64,000 nucleotides of DNA from Pristimantibacillus sp052113225. Its GTDB lineage: Bacteria; Bacillota; Bacilli; Paenibacillales; Paenibacillaceae. Made by a program: the position numbers and the translations under genes. How positions within the stretch are numbered: the first letter of the stretch is position 1; each line of letters opens with the position of its first letter. The notes beneath the pieces are model-generated. The model saw only the letters and a program-made list of their open reading frames with translations. It had not been told where the DNA came from and did no database searches. Below are positions 45,151 to 52,971 of this stretch, one piece after another. The stretch covers positions 62,001 to 126,000 of the forward strand of contig NZ_JBFRCT010000008.1 of the NCBI RefSeq assembly GCF_052113225.1, written 5' to 3'.

Positions 45151-45293
45151 CGAATTACTATCTATGATGATAAGCGGTTATATTTAAAATTACATCCAGC
45201 GCAAGAATGCGAAGGAGCTCTGCATCAGCCGCACTGTTGAGCTGCGATTGGCTGAAGAAGGTAAAATGCTGCGAGACCATTAAATAAGCAGCG

Positions 45294-45325
45294 AGGGTCT
45301 TCTTGGAAGACCCTGGCTTTCTCTT
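45294..45325 (+). terminator. Intrinsic terminator of the transport cassette
   Basis: AGGGTCTTC and GAAGACCCT form a nine-base perfect stem with a TTG loop, followed by GGCTTTCTCTTT. The stretch 45151-45293 between the GH10 stop and the terminator holds a short open frame (45191-45283) that I do not accept as a gene. Confidence 0.8.
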
Positions 45326-45393
45326 TAAGCAGCAGGTTGTTGTTGCTTTTACATCGCTTTATATTTAGGTTTTTTGTTTGAGTAGGATAATTT

Positions 45394-46254
45394 CTAGCCC
45401 CAAAAGCTAATCGTGAGAATTCCTATTAAAATGAGAACCGAGCACAATATGCGTAAAGTGCCCTGCATCTCCTTAAGGACGACAATGCCTAGAAACGTGG
45501 CAAACACGGTGCCAATTTCACGCATAGGGGAGATATGGGCAACGGGTGCGTACTTCATTGCGAAAAGGAACAATAAATACGATCCTGGATTAAGAATCGC
45601 TCCGAGCAAAATGATCCTGCTATTTAATTTCCATTCCATGCGTAGTTGTTTAGAGGCGATAACGGTCGGTGTCAATGCTGCAACGAACCCGATATTAGTC
45701 ACCTCAAGTAAAGAAATGGCTGAGATATGCTCAAGGTTAAGCTTATCCACGAAGACGTAGCAGGTCGTGCATAAGCCAACACTAAGCGCCATAAAGAAAG
45801 GTTTAAAGGACCTTACGGAAGCCGAACTTGATCTTGCGCTGGTGAAAATGCCACTTAGTGAAACGAAACCAATGACCATACAAAGCAGTCCCATCCATCC
45901 GTATACCGATAAGGATTCACCAAGGAACAGGACACCAATAATGGGAACGAATAAGGTACTGGTACCTCTCATAATGGGATAGATTTGCGACAAATCACCC
46001 ATGTTGTAGGTACGTGCTAACAAGAGAGAATAAGCGGCTTGCAAGCAGGCGGATAACAGCAGGAGACTGTAGGACGATAAGGATAAAGGATGGAGCCACA
46101 ATTCTCTTATTAAGTAAGGAAGAAGGACGATGGTGCTTACCATAAGGATGGACCATAGGAAGACGCTTTTGTTACGACTGCTTTTCGTGAATAAACTCCA
46201 AATGGCATGCGCCAAGCCAGAAGCGATGACTAGCAGCGTTGCGACGATAATCAA
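45394..46254 (-). CDS. EamA/DMT family transporter
   Basis: 286 residues with ten hydrophobic segments in two EamA repeats (second ending YAPVAHISPMREIGTVFATFLG). TTG 46254 is six bases after GGAGGT on the minus strand. It lies 15 bp after the metallophosphoesterase gene and is likely co-transcribed with it under DeoR control. Family members move metabolites or drugs; the substrate is unknown. Confidence 0.85.
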   Translation of the reverse strand: MIIVATLLVIASGLAHAIWSLFTKSSRNKSVFLWSILMVSTIVLLPYLIRELWLHPLSLSSYSLLLLSACLQAAYSLLLARTYNMGDLSQIYPIMRGTSTLFVPIIGVLFLGESLSVYGWMGLLCMVIGFVSLSGIFTSARSSSASVRSFKPFFMALSVGLCTTCYVFVDKLNLEHISAISLLEVTNIGFVAALTPTVIASKQLRMEWKLNSRIILLGAILNPGSYLLFLFAMKYAPVAHISPMREIGTVFATFLGIVVLKEMQGTLRILCSVLILIGILTISFWG

Positions 46255-46269
46255 ACCATTACCTCCAAG

Positions 46270-47223
46270 TTAAGTACCAGGGATGTGTTCAGGCTGCTCG
46301 GTAATGACAGTGCCGTCAGCAAGACGCAGCCATGTCTCGAAGCTACGCTCGTCTTCTCGGAGTCGAATCATTCTTGCGCCTCGTTGAAAGCCCTCTTTTC
46401 CATATGTGTTATAGCCGCTGGCTCTGCCGTAACATAGACGAATCCCGTGCAGCTCACCCCAATAATCGTTGATATGATCATGGCCAACGAAGGTTCCTAC
46501 GATATCACCCATTTCTTGCATGGCTGCAAATAGGCCTGAGTTCACTTGGCTGCTGGAGACACTAGCTTCGTAAAAGTTCCCATAACAGGTCTTGGTGTCC
46601 CACACCTCTTGATATTCTGGGAAGGGGATATGGAAGAAAGCGAGAGCTGGCAAAGGCTGTTCAGCAGAAGTATCTCTAATCTGTTGGGATTCTTTCTTGT
46701 ACCATTCTATCTGATTGCTGCGAATCCAATCATACCCTTCAATATGGGAAACAGGTGAATAAGCACCTGAATCAAAGAAATAAAGGTTGAATTTGCTTTG
46801 CCCTGCAGCATCTTGAATGGACAACCGGTAATTTCCTTCTCCGCTAACTTCTACCGGGCCCCGCTGGGTAACCGTATGAGGATACTCCAGAACGGCATGG
46901 ATGAGCTCTTCTCTTGTAATGATCGATTCCGTGTCATGATTGCCGAACACGATAGCCCAAGGAATCCCGCGAATTTCTGCGGAGTGGACTGCTTCTCGTA
47001 ATGCGCCTACTGGATCCTCGCACATGAGATCACCTGGGGCTACATTACCGGTATAAATGACATCACCCGTGAAAACAACAAGATCCGGCTGTTCAGCATC
47101 GAGAATGTCTTCCATGAGACGGCGTGTCGCCTGATCTAGAACACCGTCATCTTTCCAATGTAAATCCGTGAATTGCGCAATCGTAAAGGTGTGATTCTCG
47201 CGAAAGACGAGTGAATGTGGCAC
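46270..47223 (-). CDS. Calcineurin-like metallophosphoesterase
   Basis: About 317 residues. The dimetal motifs are in order: FTDLHW, VFTGDV, FGNHDTE, FFHIPFPEY and GHDHIND, as in Dcr2-like bacterial phosphoesterases. No signal peptide, so cytosolic. I prefer GTG 47223, about seven bases after GGAGGG; ATG 47259 is in frame but poorly placed and lies within the operator region. Divergent from the DeoR gene. Substrate unknown; a sugar phosphate or phosphodiester fits a DeoR-regulated unit. Confidence 0.88.
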   Translation of the reverse strand: MPHSLVFRENHTFTIAQFTDLHWKDDGVLDQATRRLMEDILDAEQPDLVVFTGDVIYTGNVAPGDLMCEDPVGALREAVHSAEIRGIPWAIVFGNHDTESIITREELIHAVLEYPHTVTQRGPVEVSGEGNYRLSIQDAAGQSKFNLYFFDSGAYSPVSHIEGYDWIRSNQIEWYKKESQQIRDTSAEQPLPALAFFHIPFPEYQEVWDTKTCYGNFYEASVSSSQVNSGLFAAMQEMGDIVGTFVGHDHINDYWGELHGIRLCYGRASGYNTYGKEGFQRGARMIRLREDERSFETWLRLADGTVITEQPEHIPGT

Positions 47224-47268
47224 GATAAGCCCTCCATTTGCATGTAATGTTGTTACCATTCTTTAATC

Positions 47269-47299
47269 ATGTTGATTTATGTTGTTTTCATGTTGTTTT
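47269..47299 (-). promoter_or_regulatory. Operator repeats downstream of the metallophosphoesterase promoter
   Basis: Three direct repeats at about ten-base intervals: ATGTTGATTT (47269), ATGTTGTTTT (47279) and ATGTTGTTTT (47290). They are the reverse complements of the repeats at 47415-47434 and lie just after the minus-strand -10. DeoR-family repressors often bind such arrays. Confidence 0.7.
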
Positions 47300-47305
47300 A
47301 TGAAA

Positions 47306-47334
47306 ATTGTAGCGCCACTATATCAGACTGTCAA
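47306..47334 (-). promoter_or_regulatory. SigA-type promoter for the metallophosphoesterase-transporter unit
   Basis: On the minus strand TTGACA (47334-47329), 17-base spacer, TACAAT (47311-47306). The operator repeats begin seven bases beyond the -10. Confidence 0.85.
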
Positions 47335-47381
47335 CCAGCAATTCTAATAACGTTCCGCTGATTGAGGAATAAGCGGATGAG

Positions 47382-47410
47382 TTGACATCCTGTACCCCTA
47401 ATTCTAAAAT
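47382..47410 (+). promoter_or_regulatory. SigA-type promoter for the DeoR regulator gene
   Basis: TTGACA (47382-47387), 17-base spacer, TAAAAT (47405-47410). The operator repeats start five bases after the -10. Confidence 0.85.
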
Positions 47411-47414
47411 GATG

Positions 47415-47434
47415 AAAACAACATAAAACAACAT
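47415..47434 (+). promoter_or_regulatory. Operator repeats downstream of the deoR promoter
   Basis: Two exact tandem copies of AAAACAACAT, one helical turn each, placed where bound repressor would block the start of transcription. They mirror the array at 47269-47299. Confidence 0.7.
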
Positions 47435-47469
47435 TAATTAGATGAAATCAGTCAAGTAGGAGGCCCCTG

Positions 47470-48240
47470 ATGTCATTAACATTTGAAGATCGCAGGATGA
47501 CGATTTTGAATCATTTGGAAATGGAAGGAAAAGTGCAGGTGCATCACCTGTCTGAGCTGCTCAGCGTTTCAACGGAAACGGTGCGGCGGGATTTGGATCG
47601 ACTGGAGAAGGAAGGCAAGCTTCGCAAGGTGTACGGGGGCGCGGTCAAAATGCGTTTGGAGCTTGTTGAGCCGCCTTTTCTAAAGCGGACCCAGATGATG
47701 AAGACAGAGAAAATATCCATTGGTAAGCTGGCAGCTTCTTTAATTAAAGACGGTGAAACGATAATGATGGATACCGGAACGACGACAATTGAGATTTTGC
47801 CTTATTTAAAGGAACGAACGAACATTACCTTGATCACGCACTCGGTCCCAGTACTTAATCTAGCGATGGAAACGTTTCGTGGGAAAATTATTTTTGCAGG
47901 CGGGGAAGTAAATCAAGAGTACCAAGCGACAACAGGCTCCCTGACCGATCAGATACTGGATCAATTTAAAGTGAACAAAGCGTTTATTTCGGTGGGTGGC
48001 ATTTCTCTTGTAGATGGCATTACTGACTACCATTTAGCAGAAGCGACCATTTCGCGTAAAATGATGCAGCGGGCGGAAGAGTCTATTGTGGTTGCGGATC
48101 ACTCCAAATTTGGGATGTCCACGTTTTCCAGAATTTCGAGGCTGGAGGAGATTTCTATGCTGATCACGGACACGGGTTGTTCCAAAGAATGGGTAGATAC
48201 AATGGAAGCGCTTGGTATTGAGGTGCGAATTAGCGAGTAA
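47470..48240 (+). CDS. DeoR/GlpR family transcriptional repressor
   Basis: 256 residues: N-terminal DeoR helix-turn-helix (about 8-60, VHHLSELLSVSTETVRRDLDRLEKEGKLRKVYGGA) and a sugar-phosphate sensing domain of the DeoRC type (75-235, MMDTGTTTIEILPYL and SVGGISLVDGITDYH). AGTAGGAGG precedes ATG 47470. It probably represses its own gene and the divergent metallophosphoesterase-transporter pair, released by a phosphorylated sugar. Confidence 0.9.
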   Translation: MSLTFEDRRMTILNHLEMEGKVQVHHLSELLSVSTETVRRDLDRLEKEGKLRKVYGGAVKMRLELVEPPFLKRTQMMKTEKISIGKLAASLIKDGETIMMDTGTTTIEILPYLKERTNITLITHSVPVLNLAMETFRGKIIFAGGEVNQEYQATTGSLTDQILDQFKVNKAFISVGGISLVDGITDYHLAEATISRKMMQRAEESIVVADHSKFGMSTFSRISRLEEISMLITDTGCSKEWVDTMEALGIEVRISE

Positions 48241-48276
48241 TAAGGTGAAGAAGTGAAGGCTTGTAAATGAACACAG

Positions 48277-48304
48277 GAGCCGGCAAAGCCGGCTCTCTTT
48301 TTTT
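48277..48304 (+). terminator. Intrinsic terminator of the DeoR gene
   Basis: GAGCCGGC and GCCGGCTC form an eight-base perfect stem with an AAA loop, followed by TCTTTTTTT. Confidence 0.93.
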
Positions 48305-48406
48305 GCGGATGAATCAATTGACGTAAGCATAGGGCAGCAGATAACCTTGTTTTGATTAGATATTTTGAGAGCGAACTTGCAAAAGGATCTCACTTCAAGT
48401 AGCAGC

Positions 48407-48760
48407 TTATAATACGTTAATTGCAGATACTGCCAGCACGAAGATTAAAAATACGACTGGCAGCATGATTTCTTTGCCATCGCTTTTCGCACGAATTTGT
48501 GTAATCGTAGCCCCAACCATAATTACCCCAAGCCACAGACCAGCCAGTATAGCCACCAGTTGCGACCAAATGCCAATTATCATCAACACACCACCGAGAA
48601 TTTCAAGAATACCGATTAAAATGCGAAATCCATTCGAATATCCATAATGTTTGAATGATTCTATGGGCTCTTTGCCTCCAAACTTCATAAAACCGACAAT
48701 CACATAGCCTATGCCTAGAATAACCTCGAGTACAATAGATAGAATGTGCAACACTTTCAC
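48407..48760 (-). CDS. DoxX-like membrane protein
   Basis: 117 residues with four membrane segments and the DoxX-type pattern VGFMKFGG and GILEILGGVLMIIG. Function of small DoxX proteins is not settled; some respond to thiol or redox stress. The Rrf2 regulator gene lies directly upstream on the same strand, and a strong promoter separates them. Confidence 0.82.
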   Translation of the reverse strand: MKVLHILSIVLEVILGIGYVIVGFMKFGGKEPIESFKHYGYSNGFRILIGILEILGGVLMIIGIWSQLVAILAGLWLGVIMVGATITQIRAKSDGKEIMLPVVFLIFVLAVSAINVL

Positions 48761-48855
48761 CTCCTTACTGAGTTTGAATTAGGCACAATTAAGCGCATGC
48801 CGAGACTTTGCTGTGGATCGTTTGGCATTGTTGATACTGAGCCCGATATAGACAC

Positions 48856-48884
48856 AGTATATGATAAAACTATGCCTTTGTAAA
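48856..48884 (-). promoter_or_regulatory. SigA-type promoter for the DoxX gene
   Basis: On the minus strand TTTACA (48884-48879), 17-base spacer, TATACT (48861-48856). Two copies of CACAGT(A/T)TAT on the plus strand (48853 and 48886) flank the promoter and could be Rrf2 half-sites. Confidence 0.7.
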
Positions 48885-48891
48885 GCACAGT

Positions 48892-49338
48892 TTATAGCTC
48901 CAATTTAATAATTTCTGCCGCAATGTGTTCAATCGTATATTGCTCGAAAACACGGAGCGTACTCTCTTCCACCTGAGAAGACATTTCCTGAAAAAGGCCT
49001 TTTAACTGATTCCCTCGTTCGCAGTCGGTCGTGGAATCGATCATCCCGCTTCCCAAAGGATCATGCAGTTCTAATGCCCGGTAAACGTCCGCCACTGTAA
49101 TCAAGTTTGCAGGTTTGGCCAGCAAGTAGCCTCCGTCTCTGCCTTCCCTGGCTTCAACCAGACTTGCACGAACCAATGGACGAAGCATACGGCGCAAAAA
49201 AGTCGTTCCTGTGTTCATCATTTTCGCAAGTTCTTGACTTGGACAAACTTTATTTGACATTGAAAGTAAGACAAGTCCTTGTATGGCCAAACCAAATGTC
49301 GACGAAGTGACAGTGCGGTTTTTGGGAGTCGGATGCAT
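48892..49338 (-). CDS. Rrf2 family transcriptional regulator
   Basis: 148 residues with an Rrf2 winged helix (about 10-85; SQELAKMMNTGTTFLRRMLRPLVRASLVEAREGRDGGYLLA). It lacks the three-Cys cluster of the iron-sulfur members such as IscR or NsrR (Cys32 and Cys105 are isolated), so it belongs with redox or metabolite-sensing YwnA-like proteins. It likely controls the DoxX gene downstream. Confidence 0.85.
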   Translation of the reverse strand: MHPTPKNRTVTSSTFGLAIQGLVLLSMSNKVCPSQELAKMMNTGTTFLRRMLRPLVRASLVEAREGRDGGYLLAKPANLITVADVYRALELHDPLGSGMIDSTTDCERGNQLKGLFQEMSSQVEESTLRVFEQYTIEHIAAEIIKLEL

Positions 49339-49540
49339 GCCATTTCACCTCATCTCTATAATGTGCAGTGTTTAAATAGTTACAAAGAATTTTCATTTTT
49401 TTGGCTCATGAATTTCCCTCATGTTTCAGCATAAAAAACTGGTTGTAGAAAGTCAACCTTGTTGAGCAACAGAATCCTTATTTTCCGGGAAGGCGATAGG
49501 ATGGGCTTCATAAATTGGAATTCTGTTTGAATGTTTTTAA

Positions 49541-49737
49541 GGACACAATGTCAAAAAATTCGATAATACAGTCGAGGATCTTGAGGATCTGATCAGTCAG
49601 GATATTCTCGATGAACGGAAGCAGGAAGTAATCCGCGGCCGGTTTGAGCCTGGATCATGGCGGGGATGAGCGGACGCAGCGCGATGGAGCTGGTATGGAG
49701 CAACCTTATTAAATATCCAACTTTAAACGATGCTTAA
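49541..49737 (+). pseudogene. Possible remnant of a coding sequence
   Basis: From 49541 a frame without a start encodes about 42 acidic residues (VEDLEDLISQDILDERKQEV) to TGA 49667-49669. Overlapping it by one base shift, ATG 49666 opens 23 codons (MSGRSAMELVWSNLIKYPTL) to TAA 49735-49737. The pair could be the frame-shifted end of a lost gene. I recognise no family. The rest of 49339-49733 shows nothing else. Confidence 0.25.
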
Positions 49738-50258
49738 GAATCAGGCTTTATGGCAGTTTCCCTGGCCGCATTGTGAGCCAGTCTATGCAAGTAGTTGTTT
49801 TTCTTATGTTTGCTAATATACTTGATCTGAATATCAACTTCGGGAAACATACTGTTGAGAACGTTTAGAGCCGCTAATAGTTCATCTCTTCCTAGCTTTT
49901 CATGGGGATGAGAGAATCGTTCTTGAGTTAAGAGATGTGAAATGCGGATACAATCGGTAAATATGACCGCGATTTTAGGTTGATGTTCCACTAATGCTGC
50001 AGCAAGTGTTTCCAGACTCAGAATGATCGCCATCATTTCGCCATAGTTCGAACCTTGATCCCGTGTAATCGGCAGCTTCTTGGCTGTCATGCTAACCATT
50101 CGATTAAAAACCATACAACAAGCTGCACCGTAAACGTTGCGCGAAGCGAAGCCGGCGTAATCGCAATAAAGAAAAATCGTTCCTTTATTCACAATATTTT
50201 GTCTTAGCCTAGGGCTCGCAAAGGCTTTTTTGACCAGCAGGTCATTCATTATATTCAT
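49734..50258 (-). CDS. RNase H-like protein
   Basis: 174 residues with RNase HI-fold acids in the usual order: D33 (LYCDYAG), E74 (NYGEMMAI) and D102 (IFTDCIRI), and a C-terminal NNYLHRLAHNAA motif like the N-x-x-A-H-x-L-A of plant-type and Bacillus RnhA relatives. ATG 50258 is six bases after CGGAGAT; the frame continues back to 50378 without a good site. Role could be RNA-DNA hybrid cleavage or a nucleic-acid binding duty; activity is not shown. Confidence 0.75.
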   Translation of the reverse strand: MNIMNDLLVKKAFASPRLRQNIVNKGTIFLYCDYAGFASRNVYGAACCMVFNRMVSMTAKKLPITRDQGSNYGEMMAIILSLETLAAALVEHQPKIAVIFTDCIRISHLLTQERFSHPHEKLGRDELLAALNVLNSMFPEVDIQIKYISKHKKNNYLHRLAHNAARETAIKPDS

Positions 50259-50388
50259 AAGCGCATCTCCGATAAATAGATGGTACCAAGTAAGTAGTAT
50301 TGAATCAGCATAAACCGTTGGATCACAATTTAAACCTGCGCATAACCGTAAATCAGAAACTACGCTGGATAGCTGCAATCTGTATCGT

Positions 50389-50495
50389 TATAATCGGATT
50401 CAACAGATATGACTAGCGAGATTAAGGGATATCGGCAGCAGTCGAGATCTGATCTCATATGAAGCCAAAGGGAAGAATTTCCGTTTGGCTTTTTT
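50389..50495 (+). ncRNA. Candidate small RNA ending in an intrinsic terminator
   Basis: A TATAAT at 50389-50394 precedes about 95 bases that contain a palindrome GAGATC-T-GATCTC (50444-50456) and finish at a hairpin with a T-run (50462-50495). No convincing open frame lies between. The -35 (TGGATA) is poor, so a promoter is doubtful. It could instead be the tail of a lost gene. Otherwise 50259-50619 holds nothing I recognise. Confidence 0.3.
50462..50495 (+). terminator. Intrinsic terminator without an obvious upstream gene
   Basis: AAGCCAAAGGGAA pairs with TTCCGTTTGGCTT (one mismatch) and is followed by a run of T on the plus strand. No plus-strand gene ends nearby; the closest is the DeoR gene 2.2 kb upstream, which has its own terminator. 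Confidence 0.75.
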
Positions 50496-50619
50496 AATTG
50501 TTCAAAGTTGTGGAAGGTTACTTGTTCTTAGTTTGATCGGTGTGTTTGTTGTTGTAAAAAGGATATAATAGAATGACTGCCTTAGTAGGTATTATTCTTA
50601 TACAACATTGGAGGATTAC

Positions 50620-51189
50620 ATGTCCTGGAGCAAATTGAAGCAACAACTAGAGAGTTTTCTCTGTCCTGCATTAGTTGGGAGGTTCGAATATACGGCAACC
50701 AGCTACCGTTATTCACCTGATAAAGCAGGACATTGTTATATTGCAGTAGACAAAAAGAACGTACTTAATATGAGTGATGCAACGACATTAATCAGATGGT
50801 ATCAATCGGAGCAGGAAATTAAGAATGATTCGGATATCTATGTTCCTATTACCACGGAAGAAATTGAAGCGGTCAGAAAAGGTGCCAAGGGGCCGGTTCC
50901 TGAGGATCGTCTAAAAGTAATGGCAAGAGGCAGAAAAATATCAGAGCTTGCAAAGGAACTTATAACAGCTCAGTCAACATTAAGTAAATCAAACTTTACG
51001 GTTGATGCTACTAAGTTTTTAGCCAGTTCTATAGAAGAAAGCTTAGAAAGCAATAATATCTTGTTAAATATTTTGGCGTTAGTTGATAGACGAGTTGGGA
51101 AAAAGCGTGTTCTAAATATGAAGGATAAAATAAAGTTAAAGCATCCAATTGTGCAGTATTTTTATGAACTACGGCTTAGTACGTTTTGA
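50620..51189 (+). CDS. Uncharacterised protein resembling the SF0329 family
   Basis: 189 residues, no signal peptide or membrane segment. The opening SWSKLKQQLESFLCPALVGR and the later CYIAVDKKNVLNM recall the uncharacterised SF0329 family, though this is from memory of the pattern. The C-terminal third is helical and basic (ALVDRRVGKKRVLNM). GGAGG is six bases before ATG 50620. Neighbours give no functional clue. Confidence 0.7.
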   Translation: MSWSKLKQQLESFLCPALVGRFEYTATSYRYSPDKAGHCYIAVDKKNVLNMSDATTLIRWYQSEQEIKNDSDIYVPITTEEIEAVRKGAKGPVPEDRLKVMARGRKISELAKELITAQSTLSKSNFTVDATKFLASSIEESLESNNILLNILALVDRRVGKKRVLNMKDKIKLKHPIVQYFYELRLSTF

Positions 51190-51199
51190 GGAAGCCACT

Positions 51200-51227
51200 A
51201 ACCGCTCACTATCGGTGAGCGGTTTTT
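51200..51227. terminator. Bidirectional terminator between convergent genes
   Basis: AACCGCTCAC and GTGAGCGGTT form a ten-base perfect stem around TATCG, with TTT on the plus side. It overlaps the stop codon of the minus-strand kinase gene ending at 51226. Confidence 0.85.
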
Positions 51228-52971
51228 ATTTGTTCACCTTAGGTATCCGTATAGAGACACAAGTACCTTCACCGACTACACTCTTTATCTGTACGGACGC
51301 ATGGCTTCCGAATAAATGCTCTAGTCGCCTCTTCGTATTATTGAGTCCGATGTGCCTCAGGCCGCTGCTGCTCTTTTTCTCCTTTGTTTCCCAGATTGTC
51401 TGCAGCCGTTCCGGCTCAATACCGACACCATCGTCCTCGATTGTGAGGAGGAGCAGGCTTTCGGATTCATGAGCGGTAATACGAATCGTGCCAGGCTCGT
51501 CCTTTGGACATATACCGTGGAAAATCGCGTTTTCGACAAACGGCTGAATCAGAATGCGCGGTACAAGACAATGAAGGGAGCGATCATCTAACTCCCACTC
51601 CACCTTAAACATATCGGCGTACCTGTACGATTGAATGTCAATGTAATCCCTTAGCAGCGCGACATCGTCATGGAGCGGGACAAGCGAATCATCTCCACCC
51701 GTTCTCACCGCGTCCTGAAGCACTCGAATAAAAGCGGCAACCATACGGACGATGTCTTCATTCCCTTGCTTTTGGGCCATGTAAATAACGGCATTCAGTG
51801 TATTGTACACAAAATGTGGATTAAGCTGCGACAACAGCAGTTCCATTTCTAGCTCACGCTTGGCTTTCTCGTACTGGATCGATTCTTCGATGTGAGTCCT
51901 CAGCTGGCTTGTCATCCGGTTGAACCCATTCCCCAGCTTTTCCATCTCATCACCTGTGTTGATATGTACGGATGTCTGCAAATTACCGCTCGATACAGCA
52001 TTCATCGCACTATACAGCCGCATAATCGGACGTGTAATGCGGAGGATCGCCGGAATCATAAGGGCAAGGATAAGCGTGGTGCTGACAAGCGTGAAGAAAC
52101 CGAGCAGGTACAAGACGATCTTGGCCCGGTCGAACAACGATGATTGCGAGATGAAGGTGGCTAACCGCCAGCCGGATGTTTCGAATCGGTCAACCAGGAG
52201 GTAACCGTTATTCACGCGGAATGCTCCTTCCTTGCTCGCGGCATCATCAAAATCATGGACAAGGCTGGCAACCTTTTGATTGTCGCCGTTTGGTTTAGCA
52301 TACAACACGTTTCCGGAATCATTAAGCCAGGCTAAGCTCACGAATGGACTGAAGTCGAGAAGCGACTGAAAATGGCTGTAGTCCAGATTGACAATAAATT
52401 TGCCGATCGTCTGTCCGGGCTTCTCGATGTCCCGCACCGTCACGACATAGCTGATGATTGTCGTCTCGGAAGTTGGTTTCTGGTCTGCAAGCATAAGGTG
52501 GGGCTCGGTGAAGCCGTACTCAGCACCTGACTGGACGAAGTTCAAGTACCATGGCTCCTTCAAGCGCTCGCTGAAATACCCGTCGTTGCCAGCTGCGTTC
52601 CAAAACACGCGTCCGTCCGGGAGCACGATCGCGTAGCTGGTTACTTCCTTGCGGAGGCCTTTGTAGCCATCGACGAACTTGAACGTGGTCTGCATCATCT
52701 TGAACTGATCAAACGTGTCCAGCTGATCATACGTTTTGTAGAACTCCTGCAGCTGCTCGGCAATAATAAGCGTTAACGTAAATTTGGAAATGTCATCGGA
52801 CATATAGTCGAGCTGGCGAACTGTCTGGCTCAGCTTCGCTTTGTCCTCCGCCATCATTTGACCGATCAGGATATGATTATAGTAGTAGTATGTAAAGGCG
52901 ATGGACAGCAGGAAACTGACGGCGGCGACGATAACGATTCTCCAAAAAATGACGGTGCGAAGTCTGGTCAT
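51226..52971 (-). CDS. YesM-like sensor histidine kinase of the third importer
   Basis: 581 residues: membrane segments near 8-30 and 284-310, a dCache-like extracytoplasmic region (EPWYLNFVQSG), HAMP region (about 312-365), phosphorylated H386 in SQLNPHFVYNTL and an intact GHKL domain (ENAIFHG, IEDDGVGI, HIGLNNTKRRL). Its ATG overlaps the stop of the regulator gene by four bases, so both are translationally coupled. Divergent from the binding-protein gene at 54692, which it likely controls. Confidence 0.9.
   Translation of the reverse strand: MTRLRTVIFWRIVIVAAVSFLLSIAFTYYYYNHILIGQMMAEDKAKLSQTVRQLDYMSDDISKFTLTLIIAEQLQEFYKTYDQLDTFDQFKMMQTTFKFVDGYKGLRKEVTSYAIVLPDGRVFWNAAGNDGYFSERLKEPWYLNFVQSGAEYGFTEPHLMLADQKPTSETTIISYVVTVRDIEKPGQTIGKFIVNLDYSHFQSLLDFSPFVSLAWLNDSGNVLYAKPNGDNQKVASLVHDFDDAASKEGAFRVNNGYLLVDRFETSGWRLATFISQSSLFDRAKIVLYLLGFFTLVSTTLILALMIPAILRITRPIMRLYSAMNAVSSGNLQTSVHINTGDEMEKLGNGFNRMTSQLRTHIEESIQYEKAKRELEMELLLSQLNPHFVYNTLNAVIYMAQKQGNEDIVRMVAAFIRVLQDAVRTGGDDSLVPLHDDVALLRDYIDIQSYRYADMFKVEWELDDRSLHCLVPRILIQPFVENAIFHGICPKDEPGTIRITAHESESLLLLTIEDDGVGIEPERLQTIWETKEKKSSSGLRHIGLNNTKRRLEHLFGSHASVQIKSVVGEGTCVSIRIPKVNK

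Noticed and set aside
45191..45283. Open frame of 30 codons (YIQRKNAKELCISRTVELRL) after the anchored xylanase
   Set aside because: No start codon or ribosome binding site; a stop lies just upstream. It looks protein-like but cannot be supported as a gene.
45333..45342. Third CAGGTTGTTG block
   Set aside because: The second block of the 36-bp element is absent, and the site lies between convergent genes.
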